Shown: piece after piece, positions 1-7,114 of the stretch | Layout: each line of letters starts with the position of its first letter | Numbering within the stretch: the first letter of the stretch is position 1 | NCBI GenBank assembly: GCA_021107975.1 | Contig: JAIORT010000353.1 | Location: 1-17,280, forward strand | Length of the DNA: 17,280 nt | Reading direction: 5' to 3' | Origin: Bacteroidales bacterium | GTDB taxonomy: Bacteria; Bacteroidota; Bacteroidia; Bacteroidales; JAADJA01 | Program-made: the position numbers and the translations under genes | The notes under the pieces: generated by a model | What the model was told of the DNA's origin: nothing | Database searches by the model: none | What the model saw: the letters and a program-made list of their open reading frames with translations, nothing else

Positions 1-8
1 AATAACCG

Positions 9-1010
9 CTATTTCTCCTCGTAAATAACTGTTAGAAGTGTTTGACCCACAACCTTCAAAGTTTCTTTGTCAATAACATCCATATTATCTTTTATTGTGT
101 GCCAATACTCAAAAAAACTTTTGTTAGGCGAGTCTTTATCAAGATGAATAATATCTATGGTGGGAATATTATAGAGTTCATTGATATAAAAATGGTCATC
201 ACTTATATATCCTCCTTCTTCAAAAATAAAATAATCGTTATAACCGATTCTGTGAGCAGTGTTCCAGACTTTTTTTAACAATTTGGCAGCATACACCAGA
301 GAGTATCCTTCCATAAGGAATGTGGCATCTTTTGCCCCGACCATATCAAGTAATATACCGTATCTGGCATCATAATCAGGATCGTGTGGATTTTTCGACC
401 AGTACTGCGATCCTAAGCCCCAGGTGTCTTCTCTGCCTTGATATTGAGAATCATGCGGCTCTCCATAATCTTCCGTGTCGAAAAAAATTATATCAACACC
501 AATTTTAGGTTTCAAAATACTTAATTGCCTTGCAATTTCAAGCAGCACCCCAACACCGCTTGCACCATCATTTGCTCCATCAATGGGTGTTTTGTGATTA
601 GCCGGGTCAGGATCGTAATCGGCAAACGGACGGGAATCCCAGTGTGCGCAAAGAAGTATCCTGTTACCGTTTTCCAGGTTAAAAGAACCTATAATGTTTT
701 TACCATTCAGTACCGTACCATCAAATGCACGGGTTTTAAAAGACTGTATCAAAGCAGTATCGGCAAAGGACTTTAATTTACTGTAAAGGTATTGGGCGCA
801 TAATGCATGTTCTTCTGTATTTGGTACCCGTGGACCGAATTCCACTTGCTTTTTTACGAATTGATATGCTGAGTCTGCATTAAATTCAGGTATTTTGATT
901 TTTGTTTCAGCGTTACTTTTTTTTGATTCGGTCTTTTTTGAAGAACTGTCCTCAGCGCAAGAAAATAAAAGAAAGATTAAAATTAGAAAAATAATACTGT
1001 GAATTTTCAT
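9..1010 (-). CDS. Type II glutaminyl-peptide cyclotransferase (M28-fold zinc enzyme), lipoprotein
   Basis: The product is predicted to cyclise N-terminal glutamine to pyroglutamate on exported proteins, outside the inner membrane. The N-terminus is a lipoprotein signal: a hydrophobic stretch, then L15-F16-S17-C18. Aligned by eye with human glutaminyl cyclase, the zinc ligands are D148 (GANDGAS), D181 (FFDTED) and H304 (YWHT). The catalytic and pocket residues are E180, D222 (LLDMVGA), D271 (SDDH), H289 and W303. The loop after FFDTED and the C-terminal WHT..DN segment also match cyclases better than M28 aminopeptidases. Human E202, a zinc ligand, is Asp here (D181). The gene lies 12 bp after the sensor kinase gene on the same strand, so it is probably the last gene of the two-component operon. 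Type II cyclases are known in Bacteroidota. An M28 aminopeptidase is the less likely alternative. Confidence 0.88.
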   Translation of the reverse strand: MKIHSIIFLILIFLLFSCAEDSSSKKTESKKSNAETKIKIPEFNADSAYQFVKKQVEFGPRVPNTEEHALCAQYLYSKLKSFADTALIQSFKTRAFDGTVLNGKNIIGSFNLENGNRILLCAHWDSRPFADYDPDPANHKTPIDGANDGASGVGVLLEIARQLSILKPKIGVDIIFFDTEDYGEPHDSQYQGREDTWGLGSQYWSKNPHDPDYDARYGILLDMVGAKDATFLMEGYSLVYAAKLLKKVWNTAHRIGYNDYFIFEEGGYISDDHFYINELYNIPTIDIIHLDKDSPNKSFFEYWHTIKDNMDVIDKETLKVVGQTLLTVIYEEK

Positions 1011-1022
1011 GTCAATCTATTT

Positions 1023-2378
1023 TTAAAATATTAATGTAAAAACTGTTCCTTCATCAGGTTTCGATTTAACCGTGATTGACCCTTTATGCAAATGCATGAT
1101 TTGTCTCGAAAGACTTAATCCGATTCCCGAACCATTTGTTTTCGAAGTAAAGAACGGCATAAATATCTTATCAATTATATCAGGTTTTATTCCGGTTCCG
1201 TTATCTGTTACTTCAATTGTTGTGCGGTTGTTTTGGTTATTAAAGGCAACTAATGACACTTCAGGATTCTTTTTTTTCTTAACGGCATCTAAGGAATTAA
1301 GAATTAAGTTTATGATGACCTGGTCAATAAGATCAGGATCTGCCGTTAACATTAAATCGTCAGGATAAACTTTACAATTACAAATTATATTTGAATTTTC
1401 TAATTTTGGTTTGAGCAATTGTTCAGCCCTTTCGAAAGCCTCTTTAACTGAAAAATATCTGAAATTAGGTTTAGGAATGCGTGTCAGGTTACGGTAAATA
1501 TCAACAAAATTCAACAAACCCTGGCTCCTGTTTTGGATAGTTGATAATGCTTGCTCAATATTTTCTATTTCATCGTCATCCAATTTGTTTAATTCATGTT
1601 TGGCTGCTGTTTTATTAATCAGCATATCATTGACTGTAGAGGCTAATGACGAAATAGGTGTAATAGAATTCATAATTTCATGTGTAAGAACCCTGATAAG
1701 CTTTTGCCATGATTCAATCTCTTTTTCCTCCAATTCGGCATGGATATCCTGGAAAGCCACAAGAGTGTATTCCTCTCCACGCATCCTGAATTCAGTTGCA
1801 TAAACCGATAGCTGTTTCAATTCATCTTCCGGAAATATTTTTATAAGGGTTTTATCCCCTGCATTAAGTTTTAACAGATTCTCAGGTAATTCCTTTTCAA
1901 CGCTCTTTAAATCGCTTATAGTTCTGATATTGGTTTTTTTAAATAATCGTTTTGCAGTATTATTATACATATCAACCTTGCCATCCTTATTAAAACAAAT
2001 TATACCAATATTTACATGCTGGACAACAGTTTGCAGGTAGTTGAAATGTTCTTCTTTTTCCGCTCTGTGTTTTTTAAACTCTTTAATAACCTCATTAAAC
2101 GACTTGTTGAGTTTTTCAAAACTTTTCCCCAATCCTTTATCAGAAAATGAAGTTGAAAAATCGGAATGGCGAATACTGTCGAAAAACTGGGAAAGTTTAC
2201 TGTTTGTACGTTCTACATAAGCTATTAAAGAATAGGTTTGAAATAAAACCAGAATTCCCGTGATAATAGAGCTGATTGCATGTTTGGCAATGGAAACCAT
2301 AAAAAGAAAAAGAAAAATGGTTACCATTAGTAATATTATCCTGATTACAACAACAGACCGAAATTGTTTATAAACCAT
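1023..2378 (-). CDS. NtrY-like membrane sensor histidine kinase
   Basis: This is a two-component sensor kinase, predicted to phosphorylate the NtrC-like regulator encoded just upstream. Two hydrophobic segments near residues 10-30 and 33-55 form a membrane hairpin with almost no periplasmic loop, so the signal is probably sensed in the membrane or cytoplasm. A HAMP-like or coiled linker follows, then a PAS-like domain (IGIICFNKDGKVDMYN). The H-box THEIMNSITPI has its phospho-acceptor near H233. The N-box is NLILNSLDAV, and the G-boxes are DNGTGIKPDIIDKIFMPFF and GSGIGLSLSRQI. I chose the ATG at 2378, which overlaps the regulator gene by 11 bp. An in-frame TTG at 2387 would add three residues and make the overlap 20 bp. 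The H-box is of the NtrY/AtoS type. The stimulus is unknown. Confidence 0.93.
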   Translation of the reverse strand: MVYKQFRSVVVIRIILLMVTIFLFLFMVSIAKHAISSIITGILVLFQTYSLIAYVERTNSKLSQFFDSIRHSDFSTSFSDKGLGKSFEKLNKSFNEVIKEFKKHRAEKEEHFNYLQTVVQHVNIGIICFNKDGKVDMYNNTAKRLFKKTNIRTISDLKSVEKELPENLLKLNAGDKTLIKIFPEDELKQLSVYATEFRMRGEEYTLVAFQDIHAELEEKEIESWQKLIRVLTHEIMNSITPISSLASTVNDMLINKTAAKHELNKLDDDEIENIEQALSTIQNRSQGLLNFVDIYRNLTRIPKPNFRYFSVKEAFERAEQLLKPKLENSNIICNCKVYPDDLMLTADPDLIDQVIINLILNSLDAVKKKKNPEVSLVAFNNQNNRTTIEVTDNGTGIKPDIIDKIFMPFFTSKTNGSGIGLSLSRQIMHLHKGSITVKSKPDEGTVFTLIF

Positions 2379-3747
2379 ACTTTTCAATTCTGCGGTATAG
2401 TGATGCTCTTGTTAAGCCTAATTCTTTAGCAGCTTTACTTATATTTCCGCCATGTTTGTCAATCACTTTGCGGATAAGAATTTTTTCGGTTTCCTCCAAA
2501 TTCGTTGATATAGATGAAAGCCCTGCCGGTTTTTCATCATCCATTTGAGAAAGGAAGAAGTCATTTGGTTCTAACACATTTGATTCGCTCATGATTACCG
2601 CCCTCTCAACTGAATGCTGAAGTTCCCTTATATTGCCGGGCCAGTTATGTTTCTCCAATCGTTTCATTGTTGAAGAGCTTACACGTTTTAAAGGCACGTT
2701 GTACTTTTTACAATATGATTTTAAAAAATGCTCGGTAAGCATTGACAAATCTTCGAGTCTCTCGGTTAATGGAGGTACTTTAATTTCAACTGTATTGATC
2801 CTGTAAAGCAAATCCTGCCTGAATTTATTTTCATTTACCATTTGATACAACGGCATATTAGTAGCGCATATCAAGCGTACATCAATGGGTATTTCTTTAT
2901 TCGTTCCAATTCTTATCACTTTTCTGTTTTGCAAAACGCTTAACAATTTTGATTGTAAGCTAAGTGAAAGATTTCCGATTTCGTCAAGAAAAATAGTTCC
3001 TTTATTGGAGGCTTCAAACCTTCCGGCTCTGTCTTCTCTGGCGTCGGTGAAGGCTCCTTTTTTAAATCCGAATAATTCGCTTTCGAAAAGAGTTTCGCTG
3101 ATAGCGCCAAGATCAACACTTATAAAAACCTCATCCTTTCTATTAGAAGCCCTGTGAATCGCCCTTGCCACTAATTCCTTTCCTGTACCGTTTTCTCCAA
3201 GAATAAGAACATTGGCATCTGTAATGGCAACTTTTTGTGCAGCAGATAAAACCTGTTGTATTGCCGGTGAGTCCCCAATCATATCACTATAGGCTTGATC
3301 CTGATCAGCAATAAGTACTTTTTGTTTTGTCCTTAAATCCTCAAGTTCTTTTTTCGATTCCCGTACTTTCAGATTGGCAGTTATCGTAGCTAATAATTTC
3401 TTGTTCTCCCAGGGTTTTAATAAAAAGTTTGTAGCGCCTTCTTTTATACCCTGTACAGCAAGCTCAATATCTCCATAACCTGTAATAAAAATAACTACGG
3501 CAGCAGGATCAGTATTAAGAATTACATTTAACCAGTGAAATCCTTCCTTTCCGCTTGTTGCATCTTTTGAAAAATTCATATCAAGCAGAATGACGTCATA
3601 GTTTTCATTCGCCAGGAGATTAGGAATATTTTCCGGATTTTTTTCAGTGTGAACAATCGTAAAGTGTTGTTTTAAAAAGAGTTTTGCTGCCAGCAGAACA
3701 TCTTGATCGTCATCTACGATAAGTATTTTTGCATCGATTTTACTCAT
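2368..3747 (-). CDS. NtrC-family sigma-54-dependent response regulator
   Basis: This is a DNA-binding response regulator that should activate sigma-54 promoters when phosphorylated. Residues 1-125 are a receiver with acidic pocket D12-D14, phospho-acceptor D56 (VILLDMNF) and a conserved Lys in LLKPW. The loop after D56 is longer than in classical NtrC (SKDATSGKEG). Residues 150-390 are the AAA+ domain: Walker A GENGTGKE with K190, the sigma-54 contact loop GAFTDA at 231-236, Walker B GTIFLDEIG, and an arginine-finger region (LLYRINTVEI). A Fis-type helix-turn-helix ends the protein (GGNISKAAKELGLTRASLYRR, about 434-454). It is the first gene of an operon with the overlapping kinase and the glutaminyl cyclase. 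The targets cannot be read from this window. Confidence 0.95.
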   Translation of the reverse strand: MSKIDAKILIVDDDQDVLLAAKLFLKQHFTIVHTEKNPENIPNLLANENYDVILLDMNFSKDATSGKEGFHWLNVILNTDPAAVVIFITGYGDIELAVQGIKEGATNFLLKPWENKKLLATITANLKVRESKKELEDLRTKQKVLIADQDQAYSDMIGDSPAIQQVLSAAQKVAITDANVLILGENGTGKELVARAIHRASNRKDEVFISVDLGAISETLFESELFGFKKGAFTDAREDRAGRFEASNKGTIFLDEIGNLSLSLQSKLLSVLQNRKVIRIGTNKEIPIDVRLICATNMPLYQMVNENKFRQDLLYRINTVEIKVPPLTERLEDLSMLTEHFLKSYCKKYNVPLKRVSSSTMKRLEKHNWPGNIRELQHSVERAVIMSESNVLEPNDFFLSQMDDEKPAGLSSISTNLEETEKILIRKVIDKHGGNISKAAKELGLTRASLYRRIEKYGL

Positions 3748-3787
3748 TCTGATTTCTTATATTGATAAACCTTTATAAATCAAATTG

Positions 3788-3818
3788 CAAATCTACAAAA
3801 ATGTTCGGAATCGGACAA
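3788..3818 (-). promoter_or_regulatory. Predicted promoter of the NtrC/NtrY/cyclase operon
   Basis: On the minus strand, TAGATTTG (3788-3795) fits the Bacteroidota -7 consensus TAnnTTTG. A TTG (3816-3818) lies exactly 20 bp upstream at the -33 position. The implied start of transcription is about 35-40 bp before the ATG at 3747. The match is by eye to a known consensus. No -24/-12 (GG-N10-GC) sigma-54 site was seen here, so the operon is probably not driven by its own sigma-54 activator. Confidence 0.5.
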
Positions 3819-3822
3819 TCTT

Positions 3823-3974
3823 ATTTTAGATTTTAGGTTTTAGATTTACGATTTCTTTTTTTAATAAAAGCATCATTGAAAATTCTTATGAAATTTCTGT
3901 ACATGACCGGTAACTCAACTTTTCCCTTTTAATGAATAACGAATAACAATTAACATATAACGTATAACATTTAA
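3823..3974. repeat. Low-complexity A+T-rich intergenic repeats between phoH and the ntrC-like gene
   Basis: Two stretches repeat short words: 3823-3854 (variants of TTTTAGAT/TTTAGGTT) and about 3931-3974 (variants of AATAACGAAT/ATAACATAT). They look like the simple A+T-rich filler common between Bacteroidota genes. I see no ORF, strong hairpin or clear terminator for phoH in this gap. Confidence 0.45.
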
Positions 3975-3976
3975 CC

Positions 3977-5317
3977 CTACAAAAGTTCATTCGCCAAATT
4001 AGCCAGTTCGGAGCGCTCACCCTTTTCAAGGCGGATATGTGCATAGATTTCGTGATGCTTAATTTTATCGATCAGGTACGAAAGCCCGTTACTTTGTGAA
4101 TCGAGATAAGGTGTATCTATCTGGTAAATGTCACCTGTGAAAATGATCTTGGTTCCCTCGCCTGCACGGGTGATAATGGTTTTAACTTCATGCGGCGTCA
4201 GGTTTTGGGCTTCATCCACGATAAAACAGATGTTTGAAATGCTTCTTCCTCGAATATAGGCTAAAGGAGTAATCATTAGTTTTTCACTTTCCAGTGCTTC
4301 TGAAATCTTTTTATACTCTTTATCTTTTTCGTTATACTGATTCTGAATAAATTTCAGGTTATCCCATAAAGGTTCCATGTATGGATTTAACTTCGATTTG
4401 ATATCACCCGGCAGGTAACCGATGTCTTTATTGCTAAGTGGAACAATAGGTCTTGCAAGATAAATTTGTTTAAAATGTCGTTTTTGTTCAAGTGAACCTG
4501 CAAGGGCAAGCAATGTTTTACCCGTCCCTGCCACACCCTGAAGTGTAACGAGTTTTACATCCTTATTGGTAATAGCATGTAAAGCAAAAACCTGTTCGGC
4601 ATTCCGGGGCATAATTTTATATGCAGGGCGTTTTTCAACTCGTTCGATTTTTTCCAGTAGCGGATTGTAAAATGTCAGAACTGATGACCTTTCATTCCTC
4701 ATAATAAAATAATGATTTGGAATAGGATCTTTTATATTAATATCCGCCGGATCGCAAATTCCGTCTTTATAAATCAAATCAATGACCTCCGGGTTAATGT
4801 CCTCAATATATGATTTGCCGGAATAAAGCGAATCAACATCCTTAATTTTACCCGTTTCAAAATCTTCAGAAGGGATGTCAAGTGATTTAGCTTTGATCCG
4901 AAGGTTTATATCCTTAGTAACGAGAATTACCTTGTATCCCGGTTTTTCTTCGCTTAACCTGATTGCGGCATTCAGTATCCTGTGGTCAGGTTTATTATCT
5001 CCAAAAATCTTAACGGCATCCATGCCATTTTCCGGAGTCTCATTCATCTGCACCCTGATCATTCCTGCTTTTGGAAATTCAAGAGGTATCCAGTTTTGCA
5101 ACGTGCCTTTGTCGGAAAGCCTGTCCATGATCCGGATAAATTCCCTCGCTTCAAAGTTCTTGGTTTCATTACCTTTTTTAAAATTATCAAGTTCTTCAAG
5201 CACCGTTATCGGGATAACTACATCGTTATCGTCAAAGCTGTTGATGGCATTGTGGTTATATAAGATAACCGATGTATCGAGAACAAAAATCTTTTTTTGT
5301 TTCTTTTTTCGGGGCAT
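3977..5317 (-). CDS. PIN-PhoH protein: predicted RNase fused to PhoH ATPase
   Basis: The protein joins an N-terminal PIN ribonuclease domain to a C-terminal PhoH ATPase, as in YlaK and mycobacterial PhoH2, for which RNA unwinding and cleavage have been reported. PIN acidic residues are D14 (VLDTS), E41/E42 (VLEELD), an Asp in GDNKPDHRIL and another in VTKDINLR, so the nuclease site looks intact. The PhoH part has Walker A GVAGTGKT with K267, Walker B CFIVDEAQN with D368-E369, and the PhoH signature FTGDIYQID. At 446 residues it has the usual length. It appears to be transcribed alone. A -7-like TAAATTTG lies at 5367-5374 on the minus strand, but I see no matching TTG at -33. Its 5' side borders the accessory segment. 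Confidence 0.92.
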   Translation of the reverse strand: MPRKKKQKKIFVLDTSVILYNHNAINSFDDNDVVIPITVLEELDNFKKGNETKNFEAREFIRIMDRLSDKGTLQNWIPLEFPKAGMIRVQMNETPENGMDAVKIFGDNKPDHRILNAAIRLSEEKPGYKVILVTKDINLRIKAKSLDIPSEDFETGKIKDVDSLYSGKSYIEDINPEVIDLIYKDGICDPADINIKDPIPNHYFIMRNERSSVLTFYNPLLEKIERVEKRPAYKIMPRNAEQVFALHAITNKDVKLVTLQGVAGTGKTLLALAGSLEQKRHFKQIYLARPIVPLSNKDIGYLPGDIKSKLNPYMEPLWDNLKFIQNQYNEKDKEYKKISEALESEKLMITPLAYIRGRSISNICFIVDEAQNLTPHEVKTIITRAGEGTKIIFTGDIYQIDTPYLDSQSNGLSYLIDKIKHHEIYAHIRLEKGERSELANLANELL

Positions 5318-5428
5318 AGTATAAATTGTTAAAACTTTTACTTAATAATAATAGAATTTGCCTTTGCAAATTTAATCATAAAATATATTTTATCTTGTTT
5401 TATCTATCTTTGTAGCTAACTAATTTAA

Positions 5429-5659
5429 ATTATAAATAATGTTAGAAATAAGCTTATCCTTCTTCCTGAAGCTATTGCAAACAATGAACGTAAGCGTGTC
5501 CGTGATTATAGTTACCTTACTGGTATTCCTTTGGTTACTATAGAAAGGTATATTGTAAAACTATGTAAAGTTAAAATAATTGCGTTTTCAGGGAAGGCTA
5601 CACAAACTGGGGGATACTTCATTTCGGGGAAACTAAAAAATAGTTTGAATAAGAAATAA
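5429..5659 (+). pseudogene. Relic of a winged-helix C-terminal domain (AlbA_2/AAA_4 'RecG-like' regulator type)
   Basis: The frame ending at TAA 5657-5659 is open back to a stop at 5426-5428 but contains no ATG. It encodes about 70 residues that read as a winged-helix domain: a first helix (LILLPEAIANNERKR), a recognition-helix region (YLTGIPLVTIERYIVKL), then a wing (KIIAFSGKATQTGGYFIS). The pattern 'TGIP..TIERYI.KL....II.F.G...TGGY' is typical of the C-terminal domain of Bacteroidota AlbA_2/AAA_4 proteins, recognised from memory. The N-terminal ATP-binding part is absent, so this is most likely a 5'-truncated remnant. The 34-codon ATG ORF at 5439-5543 in another frame is an accidental overlap. 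Confidence 0.6.
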
Positions 5660-5690
5660 TAATTATTTAAATAATCAGTGAGGAATAAAT

Positions 5691-5831
5691 GGAGTAACAA
5701 ATGATGGAGCAAATGAAGGAACAAATGAAGGAACAAATGAAAGAGCAAATAAAGGAGTATAAGGACGTTAATGGAGTATTGGAGGAGTAAATGAAGGAAC
5801 AAATGAAGGAACAAATGATGGAGTAAATGAT
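5691..5831 (+). repeat. Decayed 12-bp tandem repeat encoding Asn-Glu-Gly-Thr units
   Basis: Units close to AAATGAAGGAAC recur about six times in two blocks (5700-5750 and 5790-5825). In one frame they read NEGT, NDGA, NERA, NDGV; stops at 5760-5762 and 5769-5771 interrupt that frame between the blocks. The second block runs on as NDVNELLRTFVKF to a TGA at 5868-5870. Such NEGVNEGV linkers precede the winged-helix domain in many AlbA_2/AAA_4-type proteins, so this is probably relic coding sequence from the same family as the domain just upstream. Alternatively it is a simple repeat that only looks coding. Confidence 0.55.
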
Positions 5832-5835
5832 GTTA

Positions 5836-5891
5836 ATGAGTTATTACGTACTTTTGTAAAGTTTACTTGACAATCTTGTGCAATAACTCAT
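5836..5891. repeat. 10-bp perfect inverted repeat with a 36-bp spacer
   Basis: ATGAGTTATT (5836-5845) is matched by AATAACTCAT (5882-5891). The spacer contains the degenerate copy of the abiEi-proximal palindrome. There is no T-run after either arm, so it is not a typical intrinsic terminator. It may be a decayed element end or a chance pairing in A+T-rich DNA. Confidence 0.4.
5852..5873. promoter_or_regulatory. Distal candidate AbiEi operator (degenerate palindrome)
   Basis: This 22-bp segment matches the palindrome at 6034-6057 at 18 of 22 aligned positions. It is itself a near-palindrome: TTGTAAAG and CTTGACAA agree at 7 of 8 positions. AbiEi antitoxins in characterised AbiE systems bind a pair of inverted repeats upstream of the operon, so a second copy is expected. 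The roughly 180-bp spacing is larger than I would expect, which lowers confidence. Confidence 0.35.
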
Positions 5892-5973
5892 GATTATATT
5901 GATTATAGAAATTATATCGAAGGTAATGTTATCAATATACCAAACCTTTAAGGATAAAAATATATATCCTACA

Positions 5974-5996
5974 TATAGATAATGGTATAGATAATG
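5974..5996. repeat. 11-bp direct repeat upstream of abiEi
   Basis: TATAGATAATG occurs at 5974-5984 and again at 5986-5996. Just before it, AGGATA (5951-5956) and TATCCT (5965-5970) form a short inverted repeat. Both lie in the probable abiEi leader or promoter region. The function is unknown, and either could be chance in such A+T-rich DNA. Confidence 0.4.
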
Positions 5997-6033
5997 ATAA
6001 ATATAGCATAATAAGTTGTGAGTTAAAATGATA

Positions 6034-6057
6034 TTTTGTTAAGTCTGCTTAACAAAA
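6034..6057. promoter_or_regulatory. Perfect 24-bp palindrome upstream of abiEi, candidate operator
   Basis: TTTTGTTAAG (6034-6043) and CTTAACAAAA (6048-6057) are perfect inverted repeats around a TCTG spacer, ending 19 bp before the abiEi ATG. No T-run follows on either strand, so it does not look like a terminator. Known AbiEi proteins repress their own operon by binding inverted repeats at this kind of position, which makes an autoregulatory operator the best reading. In RNA it could also form a hairpin close to the start codon. Confidence 0.6.
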
Positions 6058-6076
6058 AGAAATATTTACTCTTAGA

Positions 6077-7114
6077 ATGACAGATAAGAAAAATATAACA
6101 AAAGACATTGCATGTGCTATTGTAATCATAAAGGAACTTACAAATAGACCATTAAAAGATATTGTAAGTAAAGATAACCTACTTTCAAAAGAAACTTTTG
6201 TGTTTATAGGTAAAACAACATTTAACCGTGCTATAAGAGAACTTATAAGACTAAGAGTATTAGAAAGAATACAAAATGGTTACAAGGTGAATTACGATAA
6301 TATTGAAAATGCTGTTTATAAACTAAATAATTATGATAAAAATTATCTTTCCCTAAATGAAATTGAGGATCGGTTAGAAAGCAGTACAGTACTAACAAGA
6401 GAGGAAATAAACAATATATTACCTGAACTGACCATCCCTCAAATAGATAATTTAATATTAAACCTATTAAGTAGCGGCTTCTTAACTAAATATGGTGAAA
6501 GTAGTAGTAGGGGCATGTATGTTATTTCATCCAAAAGAGAGAATATTTATATTCCAGATGTATTAGGCAAACTTTTTCAGATTTATAACGATATTATTAT
6601 ATGTTATAATACAGCGTTAGAATACTACGATTTAAGTAGGTATGCTACAAGTAGAATAATATATATTGAAGGCAAAACCAGAACAGAGAAAAATATAATT
6701 TTTAGTAAACAAATTAAGGAAGTAAGATTAAAGAATCCGGAAATTGGTATTTCATTCATTGAAAAGGGTAATATAAAAATAACTGATAAAGAACGTACAA
6801 TAATTGATTGTATCCGATTCCCTAAATATGCTTTAGGATGGGAAAATATTTTTCACGCCATTAAAAGATTAAAAAGCCTTGATGAAGAAAAATTGCTAGA
6901 ATATATAATTAAATTTAAAACTCCAACTTTAACTTCAAAAATAGGTGTAATATTCGAGAACTATAATTCAATCCTTGAATTATCACCAAGGTTCTTTTCA
7001 TCATTAAATCTGTATAAAAGCAACACACCATTTAGACTTATTCGAGGTTATCCCGGAATATTAGATAAACATTGGAATATTTACATTCCTAAAAATTTCT
7101 TTAAAAATGACTGA
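6077..7114 (+). CDS. abiEi: AbiEi-type antitoxin/transcriptional autorepressor (type IV toxin-antitoxin)
   Basis: This is the predicted antitoxin of an AbiE system. AbiEi proteins repress their own operon and counteract AbiEii without a stable toxin-antitoxin complex. Residues 1-75 form one winged-helix-like unit (TTFNRAIRELIRLRVLERI then NGYKV). Residues about 90-155 look like a second (NEIEDRL...TIPQIDNLILNLLSSGFLTKY...GMYVIS). The C-terminal part carries the AbiEi-like segment ITDKERTIIDCIRFPKYALG and, near 285-305, TLTSKIGVIFE. At 345 residues it is longer than the 200-290 usual for the family. It overlaps the toxin gene by 8 bp. Base use is clearly more A+T rich than in neighbouring housekeeping genes, which fits acquired DNA. 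The family call rests on the C-terminal motif, length and partner gene. Confidence 0.78.
   Translation: MTDKKNITKDIACAIVIIKELTNRPLKDIVSKDNLLSKETFVFIGKTTFNRAIRELIRLRVLERIQNGYKVNYDNIENAVYKLNNYDKNYLSLNEIEDRLESSTVLTREEINNILPELTIPQIDNLILNLLSSGFLTKYGESSSRGMYVISSKRENIYIPDVLGKLFQIYNDIIICYNTALEYYDLSRYATSRIIYIEGKTRTEKNIIFSKQIKEVRLKNPEIGISFIEKGNIKITDKERTIIDCIRFPKYALGWENIFHAIKRLKSLDEEKLLEYIIKFKTPTLTSKIGVIFENYNSILELSPRFFSSLNLYKSNTPFRLIRGYPGILDKHWNIYIPKNFFKND

Larger units (their letters stand above)
5318..6076. other. 759-bp gap without an intact gene: gene relics, repeats and the AbiE control region
   Basis: The gap holds the phoH leader (5318 to about 5420), a winged-helix gene remnant (5429-5659), a decayed 12-bp tandem repeat (5691-5831), several inverted repeats and the region upstream of abiEi. 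It is strongly A+T rich, especially from 5870 on. The mix of decayed coding pieces next to a toxin-antitoxin operon suggests a small accessory island between phoH and polA. No integrase, transposase or clear target-site duplication was seen. Confidence 0.6.

Noticed and set aside
4875..5324. 149-codon plus-strand ORF inside the PIN-PhoH gene
   Set aside because: It is antisense to the conserved PIN domain, with low-complexity Ser/Leu content; a shadow ORF.
5439..5543. 34-codon hydrophobic ORF starting at an ATG near the phoH leader
   Set aside because: It overlaps the winged-helix relic in a different frame. The relic frame has recognisable protein structure, while this one reads as a chance membrane-like peptide.
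5701..5790. 29-codon ORF reading MMEQMKEQMKEQ in the repeat tract
   Set aside because: It is an alternative frame of the tandem repeat with no convincing ribosome binding site. The NEGT frame fits a known linker type better.
5512..5814. Minus-strand 100-codon ORF rich in Leu, His and Phe
   Set aside because: It is the reverse complement of the 12-bp tandem repeat and winged-helix relic; its composition comes from the repeat and it has no family features.
5691..5831. CRISPR array
   Set aside because: Units are 12 bp, contiguous and without unique spacers, and keep a coding periodicity. It is a tandem repeat.
6034..6057. Intrinsic terminator
   Set aside because: The stem is A+T rich and no T-run follows on either strand. 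Position just before abiEi fits an operator better.
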